A stretch of DNA of 64,000 bases from positions 7,007,001-7,071,000 of the forward strand of contig JAITYX010000007.1 of the NCBI GenBank assembly GCA_021018815.1, read 5' to 3'. Positions 45,584 through 56,599 of the stretch are shown piece by piece. The position numbers were made by a program, and so were the translations under genes. The DNA is from Talinum fruticosum. Its lineage: Eukaryota; Streptophyta; Magnoliopsida; Caryophyllales; Talinaceae. A model generated the notes under the pieces. It saw nothing but the letters and a program-made list of their open reading frames with translations. It was not told the origin of the DNA and searched no databases. Each line of letters begins with the position of its first letter. Positions within the stretch are counted from its first letter, which is position 1.

Positions 45584-46910
45584 TTAGGTTGTTTTCTTTA
45601 GCAAAATTATTAGAGGTGACGTTGTTCTTGTAAGATCATATAGAAACCCTTCATAGTACCCCGTTAACTCAAGGAAACTCTTCACTTCTGTACCATTGGT
45701 TGGTATGGGGTATTCGGTTACTACCTTTACTTTATGAGAATTGACCTTAATCCCTTCCTTAGGAACATTATGTCCTATAAATGTCACTTCTTCTAACCAA
45801 CACTCACATGCTTGGCCATGTAGCATACGATCGATGTTCTCTCAAGATCTATAGCACTATTCACAACTCGCTCGTCATATTCTCTCTTATCCTTACGCAA
45901 TATTTAATTACAAATCCAAGGTCAAGCCCAAAATTAACGAGGAGGAGAACTACCACCACAAATTTATCTAGATAAGTCCTCAAAAATTCTATTCATGAGA
46001 TCCATGAATGCAACCAGTACATTGGTAAATCCTCCGGGCATTACCGTAAATTCGTAGAGTCCATATTTAATTCTAAAGGCAGTTTTGGGAATATCTTCCC
46101 CTTTAATTCCAAGTTGATAAAATATGCTAACTCCTTGTATCTAATCAAATAATTCATCAATTCGGGGTAGCGGATACTTATCCTCGACAGCACCTCTTGT
46201 ATTAATCTGCTAACCCAAGAACACTACTCATTTACGTGACATTAGTTGGTCCGGATCATTCCGTTACTTGCGTTGACCTTATGAGGATCGACCTTAATCT
46301 TTTCTTTCAAAACAACAGGCTTAAAAATGTCTCTTCCTCTAGCCGAACTCGCATTTTTCGATTTGGCACACATTTGATGTTTTCTCAAAGTTTGTAGCGC
46401 TATTCTCACATGCTCGACATAATTTTCTCTTATCATTAGAGTATATAAGAATATCATGAGTACTACAACCTCAAATTATCTGGATAACGCCTAAGAGTTC
46501 CATTTGTGAATTTAATGGATGCAGCAGGTGTATTGGTAAGTCCACATAGAATCACCTTAAATTCATGATGCCCATATCCGGTTCTAAACGAAGTTTTGGG
46601 AGTATCTTTCTCGCTTAATGCTGAGTTGATAAAACACGTCGGCTCCTTAAAATTGATCAAACAAATCATTAGTTCAGGGTAAAGGATGCTTATTCTGGGA
46701 GGGGTTATTTTGTTTAGCCCCATATAATCTATATAGAGTCTCCAAGTATCATCCTTCTCCTTCACAAACAAGACTCGAAGTTCTCCAAGTTGACACACTT
46801 GGCCTAATAAATCACTTTTATAATAATTCATCAGGCTGGCTTTCAACACTTTGAGTTCTATTGGGGTCATCCTATATGGTGCTTTGAAAATGAATTATGC
46901 GTCAGGAATT
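45584..46910 (-). pseudogene. Gypsy reverse transcriptase / RNase H with a partial internal duplication
   Basis: 46463-46870 (minus) holds RT fingers and palm: Leu-Phe-Val-Lys-Glu-Lys-Asp-Asp-Thr-Trp-Arg-Leu-x-Ile-Asp-Tyr, then Pro-Lys-Thr-Ser-Phe-Arg-Thr-Gly-Tyr-Gly-His-His-Glu-Phe. 46242-46457 continues with the Glu-His-Val-Arg-Ile-Ala-Leu-Gln-Thr-Leu-Arg block. But 45980-46230 then reads a second, diverged copy of the palm segment (Lys-x-Ala-Phe-Arg-x-Lys-Tyr-Gly-x-Tyr-Glu-Phe). Only after that come the thumb/RNase H landmarks at 45584-45826 (Gly-His-x-Val-x-x-Glu-Gly-Ile-Lys-Val, Phe-Leu-x-Leu-Thr-Gly-Tyr-Tyr). So about 500 bp appears twice. Confidence 0.75.
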
Positions 46911-47149
46911 ATTTCAACCTCAAACTCAATCTCCCTTTAAGGAGATAGACCATGTAAATTTTTAAGAAATACATATGAAAAATCACATGCTACAGGTATA
47001 ACATTTGTATCTATCTCTTTTTTCTATCCTTAATAGCATAACATCAATACCTTATGTAGTCATTTCTTAATAATTAACTATGAAGTTATGAAATACTCCT
47101 TTGTATCTTTTCCTCCGGACACACTTCTTTCTCTTTTCTGGCCCTTTAA

Positions 47150-47480
47150 AATAATCTTACAACCTTTACGAGCTTTGTTCACTTCATATGTCGCCAACCA
47201 ATCCATTCCTAACATTACCTCAATTCCCACATATTAAATTGGATTAAATCTGCGAAAAGTAACTCTCCACATATGACCTTGGCACATGCCGATAAAGAAT
47301 TGAGCCTCTTACCACTTTTTCATTTGGCAACTCGATTTGGTACTCTATTCGGCCTTATTATCATCTGAATTTAAGTGAGAGGCAACTAAGAGTAATTATA
47401 AATGAATGGGTGACGCATGAATCAAATACAACATCGAAAGACTGTGAGTTTAGTACCAGTGACAATCATCATTCCTAAAG
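47150..47480 (-). pseudogene. Gypsy protease remnant
   Basis: Heavily interrupted minus-strand sequence between gag and RT. A Glu-Trp-Ile-Gly-Trp-Arg block at about 47190-47225 corresponds to the Gly-Met-Asp-Trp-Leu end of plant gypsy proteases. The catalytic Asp-Ser/Thr-Gly is not clearly preserved. Confidence 0.45.
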
Positions 47481-47599
47481 TTGCGGCTTCTTTCTTGTAC
47501 ATCACTTACACTTGTCCTACAATCACAGGTTTGGAAAATGGTAGGGGTTTTTCACATGGTGTCATTAGGGGCTTGGCAACTCCTCACTCTACAACTTTA

Positions 47600-48900
47600 C
47601 GTCCGCTTGAGAAAGTGTTTACTAAATGTTCAAGGCTACCACACCACATACATTTATTACTACCACTCGACAATCGATGAGGTGTGATTTGTTTGACCAT
47701 ATTTCCCATAGGGTTCAGAAATAATCAATGAGTGACCTTTGTTGGAACTAGTAATATGTTTCTTTTGAACTACACTCTCACTTGTATTGTTTCACTTCCT
47801 TTTGAGTCTCCGGGATCTAAGGTCCTTAGTTTGCTCTTCACTCGTTCAACCTTTACTACTCTCTCATGTAATCCTTGACAATCTTTGATAGATTATCTAG
47901 CAAGTTGATGTCGAATATAATAGGCCGAGTCTTCCTCAAGTCTTGACATTTTCACCCTATCAATAACGACAAAGTCCGAGTCATATTTAGATAACTCCAT
48001 AAATTTTTCTAGCGTACTTGCATTACCGTTATGTTGTCCATTTTTAACTCTAAAAACTCTTGTTCTTTTCGTAGGCCAAACTATACTTGAGTAAAATTTA
48101 GCTATACACTCTTCTAAAAATTTCCCCAAATGAACTCACAACCTCGAAATTTGTTTTTCATCGCTACTTCATAAAATGTCCGCTTCACAAGTTACGTAAT
48201 GTGCCCCTATGTTCACCCCATTTTTTTTTCTTCAGGTACCTCACAACTAAAATATATTCTTCATTCCCTTAATCCATTCTTCTAATTCCACTGGATCAAT
48301 CTTTCCATAGTAAGTCTTAGGATTACGACGAGTCATTTTGTCAACTAACTTGTTATGCTTAGAAGTGGGTTTAGTAGGTGTAGGAGGGATCCTTTGCATC
48401 GGCTTTGTTTCCAAGTTCCTCCAGTAATTTGGGCCTTCGCTATCGGTAGAACCTCCTCCCTAAGGTTACACATTGGGTCTCATCAATGATTTGTTGGGTG
48501 TTGGGAGGAGTTTCTAACGCCTATTCGACAAGTCCTCAATCATTGCCCAAACTCTACAGATTACATTAGAAATTACGTTCTTACTTTCTAGATGAGACAT
48601 GCTGCATCATATAAATATAAATCTTCCTTATTAATTTTTTTCCTTATCCTACGAAACAAATTGCTAACAACTCGTAATATAAAACATACTTAGTTACCTC
48701 CTACTTTCATTGCGTTTATATAATAAGCAATACCAAATTGTATGTTAAATTATCATTCAGCTCGAAAATTTTCATCGGTTGAGAAATCCTCAATTAGAGG
48801 AAGTCCCAAGGCTCGTTTAGGTGTCGGTTTTACTTTCTAATTCAACCTTAAAGGTAATAAAGGAAATTTTCTAAAAGAGTTTGACGTTTTCTAAAAATTT
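47600..48900 (-). pseudogene. Gypsy gag remnant with zinc knuckle
   Basis: 47893-48129 (minus) is open and matches the plant Retrotrans_gag core: Leu-Glu-Glu-Cys...Phe-Tyr-Ser, then a Leu-Glu-Lys-Phe-Met-Glu-Leu-Ser-Lys-Tyr block and Met-Ser-Arg-Leu-Glu-Glu. Near 47610-47660 a Cys-x-x-Cys-Gly-x-x-x-His segment is the remains of a CCHC knuckle whose last Cys is lost. Upstream sequence to the primer site is degraded. Confidence 0.65.
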
Positions 48901-49347
48901 CGGCAGAGTTCTCTCGTAATATGGTCTATTCCCTAGGCTGGAAGCCTTAAAACCCTGCATAAAGAGCATAATAACACTCAACGAGCCATAAGCTCGTAGC
49001 ACAAAACTCAACGGCCACACGCCGGAGTCCAACCAAAATACATTAAGGCTTAAAACAACTTAAATGGTTTATGATACATTTGATACAAACTATATGAACT
49101 TAATTACAAGCTACCACACTTAGAAGCATTTAGAATGTACGTCGACAACTTGAGTCATTACACACATCGTTTATACCAACATACCCAAAAGTATATATAT
49201 CAACCCAACATTAACTACACTATATACACAAATCCCAAAACAACTTAAGGAAATAATAGTCATGTAATTTTCCTAAAGTTCAAATCAGGACACCTTATAA
49301 CCCTATTGCTCACAAGTGATCTCTAAACCCCGGCTCGATACCACAAC

Positions 49348-51943
49348 CGTAACGCCCCCAAATCACCATTACTTAATAATCCCCTAATTAGAGAATGTTC
49401 GGTATGGTCACAGCGGAAGTTGAGGATTGAAGGCGTTATCGCCGTCCTAAGAATAGGACCAGGCAAAGTAAATAAAATAAAATAGCACTTACATTTGCAA
49501 ATGTAACATGTTGGTTGGGCCCGGATAACGATAAGTATTTGCAGCCCAAGTAATTAAGCTACATATCATGTTTAAACAAGACCCAAAATATAAATTAGTG
49601 GATTGCTTGCATATACTCTAATACAGTCTCACCTACTTGCTTATCATGAGAATTTACACAAAATCTAATGACTTTCCAATTGACTCCGAGCCACGATTGA
49701 GGTGAAATCACTATGAGTGTCTAGACAACTTCGAACCATAAATACAACTTGTCCAGTTATGTTTTGCCTTCGTCGGACTTGGTAGAAAGTTGATTGTTCA
49801 CTGATGTCTTCCCTAAAACAAAAACAATAAAATATTTCAAAAATGAGTCGAAACTCGGTATGAACATTCCTGCACTATAAAAACTGTTTTGAAAACATTT
49901 TAATTGAGCGCGCGCATTTCAATTCATTTTAGTTTGAAATCGGGGGAGAGAATATGAGTAAAACTTGATTGCCGGTTATTATCCGAAAGTGGAACCCCTT
50001 GATAATTGATACGATCTTAGTAAGGTGCACACCCCCGGCCGACCAAGAACCCGAGTTGACGCCGCGCGAGTGAAATTGGAGAGCATAAGCCCTAATAATT
50101 GATAATTGGGTGGGGACCACTTAATTAGGTGGCAAAACTTGACTTGCAAATGATTCATTATTAGTTATTTATGTAAAAAATGTTAAGATTTGATGAAATA
50201 TGTGAATTTTCGCAGGGCACAGTGCAATGCACGTACTGAATTGAGAATATTTGGTTCTCCCCTTTTATAAAAATTCAAGTTACTAGCTAATCGGCAGCGG
50301 AAGTGGCCTCAATTCTATTTCAAATAGATTTTTGTTGTTAATAATGTTTCTCTTGAGTTTCAATAATTGAATTTGTATAAGCGTTGACAACTTATTTCAT
50401 TTTCTATATTTATTACGTAATCAGTTAAACTAAGTTTTCTTACATAACTTTACTCGCATTAATTCCGTTTCAAATATTGAACCCAATGCATACTAAATAA
50501 AAAAGTTGGTTCGGTGAATTGGATAATCACCGATTTTCATATAATTCAATTTGTTAGTTGACTTGCATTGAAAATGGTATATATATGTACATACATAAAC
50601 AATCACTTATTCCTGATTTATTTCTTACTTCTGCCTTCATTGCATTCAAAACCCATAGTTAAGTAATTAATTAACCCATCAAATGCCTTCCCTTATGAAG
50701 GTTCCATAATCTACCGAATTGCTCAAAACTCATACATACACCATTTTAAGGTCATAAGCATTATTCTCTCAACAAAATTCACATTCACAATCACAATTAG
50801 GTATGCTTAATGCTCAATTATTTTCCATGCCTCTACACCTTACTCGATATCTAATTTCAATTTCCACATATGCATTCCCTTTCATTTTCTCAATACAACC
50901 ATTTCCAAAATATAACAAATCCATCAAATTACTCAATTCTATAATAAGACATCCCCAATCTCATTCACTAATTCATAATTTCCCCAAAAGGAATCTCGAG
51001 TCATTTACATTCATACACAATCAATCCACCAACATATCAAACTTCAACCATTCACACCAATTTAAAATTTTCCCAATTCAATCTTTAAATTCACATCTTA
51101 AACATCTTTCTAAATCATATAATTGAATTTACCACTACAATCAATAGATGGATAATTAAGGAAGATGAATTAGGGTTTAAGGTTTTACCTTCAAACCCAA
51201 GAGTGGAAGCCGGGGAGAACGAGCAATGGTGGTGAATAGCGGAGCTCCGGCGGCTACTCGGGAAGCACCGGCGTCGACTTCCGATGGATCGAGTCGCTCG
51301 CTGGTGGCTGGCCGAAGAGTGGGCCGCGGCAGGGGACAAACAGCGCCCGCGGAGGAGAGAGGAGAGAGGAGAGCGAGACAGAGAGGAGGGACGAGATGGC
51401 CGGCGCCGGCTTGCCGGCCGGCGTGGTCGCGCAGATGGCCGGAGAAGGCAGCGGCAGCGAGGGGAAGGAGGAGCAGGGAGCACGGGAGAGGCGGACATGG
51501 GAAGCAAGTGAGGAAATTGGGACCGAACTTGCCCGACTGTTTTATTTTCATCTTTAACCGCCCTTTTTTTTAATAAAATTCCAGAGAAATCCATTTCTGG
51601 ATTTCTCATTCAAAAATCTGATTTGTTTATTTTATTATTTTGATTTTATTTTGATTTATTTATTTATTTATTTATTTATTATTATTCTTATTATTATTGT
51701 TTTCTTATTGTTACTTTTTTCTTTTTTTTTAATTTTATTTTAATAATGATGTTTACAAATTATAACCTTATTATGAGATTTTTATTAGGGCCACTTTGTT
51801 GCCTTAATCGCATAACACATATATAAAAATAATGTAAATATAAATATAAAATATCGAATTGAAGTGCACGCGCTCAATCATATAAATCTTGTAATTAATG
51901 AATTAATAAAATAAACAATGTGATTTAGGGTCAGGTTGTTACA
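49348..51943 (-). repeat. 5' LTR of nested gypsy chromovirus
   Basis: 2596 bp. On its inner side (plus 49330-49347) lies the complement of the primer-binding site tggtatcgagcc. It has the same GC-rich island as the 3' LTR (51185-51520). Confidence 0.9.
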
Positions 51944-51948
51944 ATCAC

Positions 51949-52480
51949 TATCACTTCATGCGTCCACCATAATTTTCTTTCTCTAGGAGTATGATTTCTT
52001 TGTCTTCTTCTTCCTCGGATTTGGGCAATCCTTGATTACATGTCCAGGAAATCCATAACCAAACATTTATCAACATTAGAATTATTTTTATGAGACTTTT
52101 CTTTACCTTCGTGAGATTTTTGAAATCTCTTTGGAGACGATTCTTTGCAAAAAACCCTTTTTCCTTTGCAATTTGAGCATCTTTGATTGTCCGACTTGGC
52201 TGGTTCCTTCATAGGTTGTAACCAAGGTGTCACATATTTCTTTTACTATCTCATATGCTGAGACCTTGTTGAATTCGCTAGGATCCAATCCATATAGTAA
52301 AATGTTAAGCGCTTGTGTGTACTCAAATCTCAATTTGGTGTGGTTGTCTCTCCGAGTTACAATAATGGGAAAATAGCTACCATCTTGCACAATGTCACAT
52401 AACTCAACATCATGATCCTTCAAGAAGACTTGCATAAGTTTCTTCTAGTGGACAAAGTTTGACCCATTGAAGAAAGACAG
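51949..52480 (-). pseudogene. Copia gag, proximal part (UBN2-type)
   Basis: 52103-52435 (minus) encodes the gag core: Phe-Leu-Lys-Asp-His-Asp-Val-Glu-Leu-Cys-Asp-Ile-Val, then Ala-Leu-Asn-Ile-Leu-Leu-Tyr-Gly-Leu-Asp-x-x-Glu-Phe, Ala-Tyr-Glu-Ile-Val-Lys-Glu-Ile and Thr-Tyr-Glu-Gly-Thr-Ser-Gln-Val. An adjoining frame (52036-52233) is basic, with a Cys-x-x-Cys half-knuckle. A Trp-to-stop lies just upstream (about 52447). The gypsy element interrupts it at 51944. Confidence 0.75.
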
Positions 52481-52569
52481 TTTGATATAAGCTCTTGTTT
52501 CTAAACTTACTCCGGGATAGTAAAACATGATCATAGTCCACAAGATGCTAATTCTTTGGAGTATGGAAC

Positions 52570-52585
52570 TAGCTCTAATACCAAT
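52570..52585 (-). other. Copia primer-binding site
   Basis: On the minus strand attggtattagagct directly follows the 5' LTR. It differs by one base from the tggtatcagagc site complementary to initiator methionine tRNA used by most plant copia elements. Confidence 0.8.
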
Positions 52586-54471
52586 TGTAAATTTCCATAG
52601 GGTCGGATATACCCTAGAGAGGGGGTGAATAGGGAATTTTAAAATTTTAAGACGTTTAACTTTGTTAAGTGGTTAGATATGAAATAAAACAAACAAACGG
52701 AAATGTAAAATAGACAAGGCAAGTTTCTTTGTTCACGATCTTGGCCCAAATCTAAATATTTGGGTTAGTGACCACCTAAGGTATTTTTTTTAATTTTTTA
52801 TCTTAGGATTATCCTCTACTTCTCTTATTCGTGTGACTATTAGATGGGCCCTTCACTTAACTCATTGACTGGCCTTTCAAGTACACTTACTCTAGAGGCC
52901 CTTCGAGTCACACTTATCTCAAGTGCTTCAACTCACAAAGCAATCTTCCGCAGACTTTTTGCTACAACTCACTCACAAAGTAATCTTCCCCAAGATTCTT
53001 TGCTACAACTCACAAAGTAATCTTCTCTAAGATACTTTGCTACAACAACTCACAAAGTATCTTCCCTAAGACACTTTGCTATAAGATAGAATATGATTGA
53101 GATTAGAAGAGATGAGTATGATAAGATTGAATGGATACACTCTTGCTCATCTTCTTCTAGTCTTTATCTTTATCTTTTATAACTTTCTCTTCATATCCAA
53201 GACTCGTTGTGATTGAAAGAAGTTATTGTTATGATTTGATTTTCTCTATCTGATCGGGTAACTCATTCTTCATAGAATCTGATTGCTATCCGAAAGTGTT
53301 GATTCTTGCCAATTTTATCTTCCTTGTGAAATGCTCGGTCATCACTCTTGTTTTACTAACCTTTTTATGCTTCAATCAATGATTAATCACCGTGGTTGCC
53401 ACTTCTTCTTCTTCAACCATAAATAACGTGATTTGACTATATAATTTCCAAAGACAGACTCAACAATATATGGGGAAAGATTAATATTTTCCATAATAAA
53501 ATCACGCTAGCATAATATTATAATATCTCCATAATTATCATATCCAGAATTTTCTAAGATCTTTTCTCAAAAGATATGGATATTAAATAGTGCCAAATAA
53601 GGAAACAAATCTAAGTATAAAATCGGATAATATTATTTCAAGGGGAATAAAATTAGTGAGGTTTTTAGTATATTTGCAAGGGTTGTGCAAAAAACCGAAA
53701 CCATAAAACCGAACCGCAAACCGGCGTAACAGAACTGTTTATCCGAGTTAATCGAACTGGTTAAATTTTGTGATTAACCATACCGGTGAACCGATAGCTT
53801 ATCCGGTTCGGTTCCGGTTTGGGGTTTGAAACCGATTGTTAAATGGAACCTAACTGTTAATTTTATTTTTAAAAAATATAAAATTATTATGCAATAATTT
53901 ACTTATTTGAAAAGAAAATCTAAGATTTTGTATGTTTTGGCACTCCACACTAGTCTTGCTTACTTTTCTTTTTTCTTTGGCGGCAGCAGGTATTTCTAGG
54001 CCCAATTTGCTTACGTTTTGTATGTTGTGTGCCCGGGAGGGAATGGGCTATGCAAAAGTTTTATTCATTGGCAATAACGTACAGTTGGGCCACCACCATG
54101 CTATTGTTGGGCCCGAGTATTGCAACGGGTCGGTGGCTGCTATCGGGCCCCGTAAAATCCCCAAAAATTAATTCGTAAATTTTTCATTGTCGGTTCCGGT
54201 TAATCGATGAACCGAACCGAATAATCCGGTCAACCGACAACCGGTTAATCGGTTTATCCGGTTATGGTTCCGGTTCACACTTTCACGAACTGTTACATTC
54301 GGTTAACCCGTGAAAAAAATCGATCCAAACCGAACCAAACGGTAAACACCCCTAATATTTCCATATACTGAATATTTGCCTTAAGATCAAAATTTGTTAC
54401 ACCAAAGGAGAGGTCGGATAAAATAACTAAACATGTATGTCCGACTAGACAGATAAAATGTCCGACTAACA
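52586..54471 (-). repeat. 5' LTR of nested copia element (contains a hAT insertion)
   Basis: Starts tgtaaattt and ends actaaca. Without the 677-bp hAT element and one 8-bp duplication it is about 1.2 kb, matching the 3' LTR at 35399-36577. Confidence 0.85.
53678..54354. mobile_element. Small non-autonomous hAT element in the copia LTR
   Basis: 677 bp, flanked by the 8-bp repeats atatttgc (53670-53677) and atatttcc (54355-54362). Ends are aagggttgtgc and, reverse-complemented, taggggtgttt. Both subterminal zones are rich in aaccgaacc/ggttcggtt words. The sister LTR near 36465-36480 lacks it, confirming a discrete insertion. A 79-residue open frame inside (53932-54171) shows no transposase motif. 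Confidence 0.8.
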
Positions 54472-55533
54472 ATATGTGCCTCTTGGCACCGCCTGAGGTT
54501 ATTCTTTTCTATTCATATATTTAGATTGAGAGAGTCTTTGAGAGTTTTTTCACTTTACTTTGATCTTATAGAATTCATATAGATCCGAAGATCGTACGTT
54601 GTACTCACTAATCACATCATAGTAGATTATATTATAACCGTCCACGATTTTTCCGGAGTTGGGTTTTCCACGTAAAATTTATGTGCCCATCACCTTACCT
54701 ATTATTGGTTGATTTATCAACTTACCTCCATCCCATATCAAATTTCCCTTTTCGTTTCCGTTGCATATCGAATCCAACCCTAACAAGTGGTATCGGATCC
54801 AGGTTTCAATTGGATTCGGAGGGTTTGTCCGATCTTTCAAAACTAGGTTGTCGGATCCAGTTATTTGAGCTAGGTTTAGATTCTAATCGAGTCAGGTTCA
54901 AATTTAAGTATATGGGATGTTCGTTCTTTAATCAAATAGTATGATTACCCTTTGGGGTTCTTTTGGTGATGGTGCACCTACATGGAATTTTGTCCAAGAT
55001 GGAGTTGTTGGGTTTTGTCCTAATTCCATTATGGAAAATATTATCTTTCCTTTTTGTGAAATATTTTATCTAGTACTCTAAGTAACCGATTATGACTACA
55101 AGACCTTCTATGATTTCTTAGAGGTTTCCTATATATACCAGGTTGTTTTACCTAGTTAGATGGGGCACAAGACATAATCAATATGTGTCTCTTGACACTC
55201 GCCCATGGTTATTATTTTCTATTCTACATACCTAGACCGAGAGAGTCTTTGAGAGTTTTTTTCTTTACTATCTTACGTAACTCATGTAGATCCGAAAATC
55301 TTACCTTGTATTCACTCATCATATGATAGTGGATTATATTGCTGCCACACGTGATTTTTCTTAGATTTGAGTTTTTCACGTAAAATTTATGTCCCATTAT
55401 CTTACCTATTATTTGTTGATTTATCAACTTACCTCCATCCCATACCAAATTACCCTTTTCGTTTCCGTTGCATATCGAATCTAACCCTAACAATAATAGT
55501 ATCAACTTACCTCCATCCCATACCAAATTGTTG

Positions 55534-56062
55534 GACCTTGTGAGTATCTTACACATGAGGGGTCGTGTTGAAGTTATAAAAGTGGCAAGTCTTTCATTGA
55601 TAAATCAAAGAAGCTTTGAGTATGTTTAATAAACTTGTGAATTTCTTCTCTTATAACAAATTGGTTTTTGAATGAAACCTAATAAGTTTATATGCATTGC
55701 TCTGTTAAATTAAGATCTAATTTAATATAAAATTGAGCAAATATTGTTATCAAGTTTTTGAGAACATCATTTTGCACATCGCATAAATATATGAAACTTT
55801 CTTGATGAATAATCCTATCAAAATTTTATTAGTATTTAGTTATTTATGCGAAGAATCTAAGTTGTGTGTCATCATTAGATTAGGTGAAGCCATCAAGTAT
55901 GACATTTAAACCAAAATATTGTGCTACTACTACCTAAGATGCCCTCCTTGTCCCCTGATATATATATATATATATATCATGGATGGATGGATGGACATGC
56001 TAAAATATAGAAATACTAATTGAGAATTGTGTTATAACTTGTGAAATGGGGTTTTCGTGCTA
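55534..56062. other. Intergenic, no gene seen
   Basis: Short AT-rich spacer with a TA run at 55961-55977 and a ggat repeat (55981-55993). Confidence 0.5.
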
Positions 56063-56067
56063 CCTTG

Positions 56068-56585
56068 TGTTGGCAATATCTACAAGAATGTTGGCTTATA
56101 TCAACGGAAAAGCATCGCGTATATTTTAGGATTGGGAGTCACAATCAAACAATAAACAAAGAATAAAAAAAAGGAAACCAAAACTGGAACACAAGATTTT
56201 TACGTGGAAAATCCAAATCGGGAAAACCACGAACGATTCACTTGGATACTTTAGCTTTACAAAAGGATGAACATGTGTTTGAGCATACAACAATAGAGGT
56301 TCTTAGGCCACTTAAATATCCAAAACCGACATCAATACGCAGCAAAAATGCATAACGGGAAAACAAACCGATGTAATTGGAATCAACACGGTTGGCGCAG
56401 GTCGTGCCGGCCAACACGGGTTGCCTATTCTCGCTGACATGGTTTGTGTCCTTTGACATGGCTAGCCCATGCCGCTTGCTGGAACCTTGACTGCACTTTC
56501 TCCTCTCGACGGTCGTGTTGGTTGCAATGAGTTGTGAAATGTGATTTCCGAGCCTAAAACATCATTAGTCTCCACATACCCAACA
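56068..56585 (-). repeat. 3' LTR of second copia element
   Basis: Bounded by tgttgg at one end and ccaaca at the other. The outer flank is ccttg; without the 5' LTR a duplication cannot be tested. An open minus-strand frame in it (56238-56459) is not thought to be a gene. Confidence 0.7.
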
Positions 56586-56599
56586 ATCTCTCATTTAGA

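Larger units (their letters stand above)
40925..51943 (-). mobile_element. Ty3/gypsy chromovirus (Del/Tekay type) nested in copia gag
   Basis: An 11.0-kb element with both LTRs (40925-43532 and 49348-51943) and an exact 5-bp duplication ATCAC (40920-40924 and 51944-51948). On minus the LTRs start tgtaacaacc and end gggggcgttacg; the usual final CA is CG in both copies. After the 5' LTR comes tggtatcgagcc, an initiator-Met tRNA-type primer site, and before the 3' LTR a purine tract aaggggaagac. The internal order is gag, protease, reverse transcriptase/RNase H, integrase and chromodomain. All coding parts carry stops or frameshifts although the LTRs are still very alike. Confidence 0.88.
35399..54471 (-). 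mobile_element. Ty1/copia retrotransposon nested in the TRIM 5' LTR
   Basis: On the minus strand: 5' LTR 52586-54471, primer site, gag, deleted pol, RNase H, purine tract, 3' LTR 35399-36577. The 5-bp duplication ATATG is exact on both sides (35394-35398 and 54472-54476). The outer edge of the 3' LTR has TC where TG is expected, a single mutation. The gag type and the gag coding style (UBN2) suggest a SIRE/Maximus-like element; that lineage is inference. Integrase and most of reverse transcriptase are missing. The apparent 19-kb length comes mainly from the gypsy element at 40925-51943. Confidence 0.85.
35218..55492 (+). mobile_element. TRIM element (mini LTR retrotransposon), split by nested insertions
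   Basis: LTRs start tgttggg and end cctaaca. The 5' LTR is in two parts, 35218-35398 and 54477-54785 (490 bp); the 3' LTR is 55006-55492 (487 bp). The target-site duplication ATAAT is exact (35213-35217 and 55493-55497). The internal domain (54786-55005) is only 220 bp and encodes nothing. A primer site, tggtatcggatccagg (54788 on), is a variant of the initiator-Met tRNA site, and a purine-rich aagatggag precedes the 3' LTR. With the insertions removed the element is about 1.2 kb, typical of TRIMs, which are mobilised by enzymes of other elements. A 35-bp piece of LTR-like sequence just beyond the right duplication (55498-55533) suggests insertion next to an older copy. Confidence 0.85.

Noticed and set aside
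53932..54171. 79-residue frame with a signal-peptide-like start
   Set aside because: It sits inside the 677-bp hAT element with no homology or promoter context.
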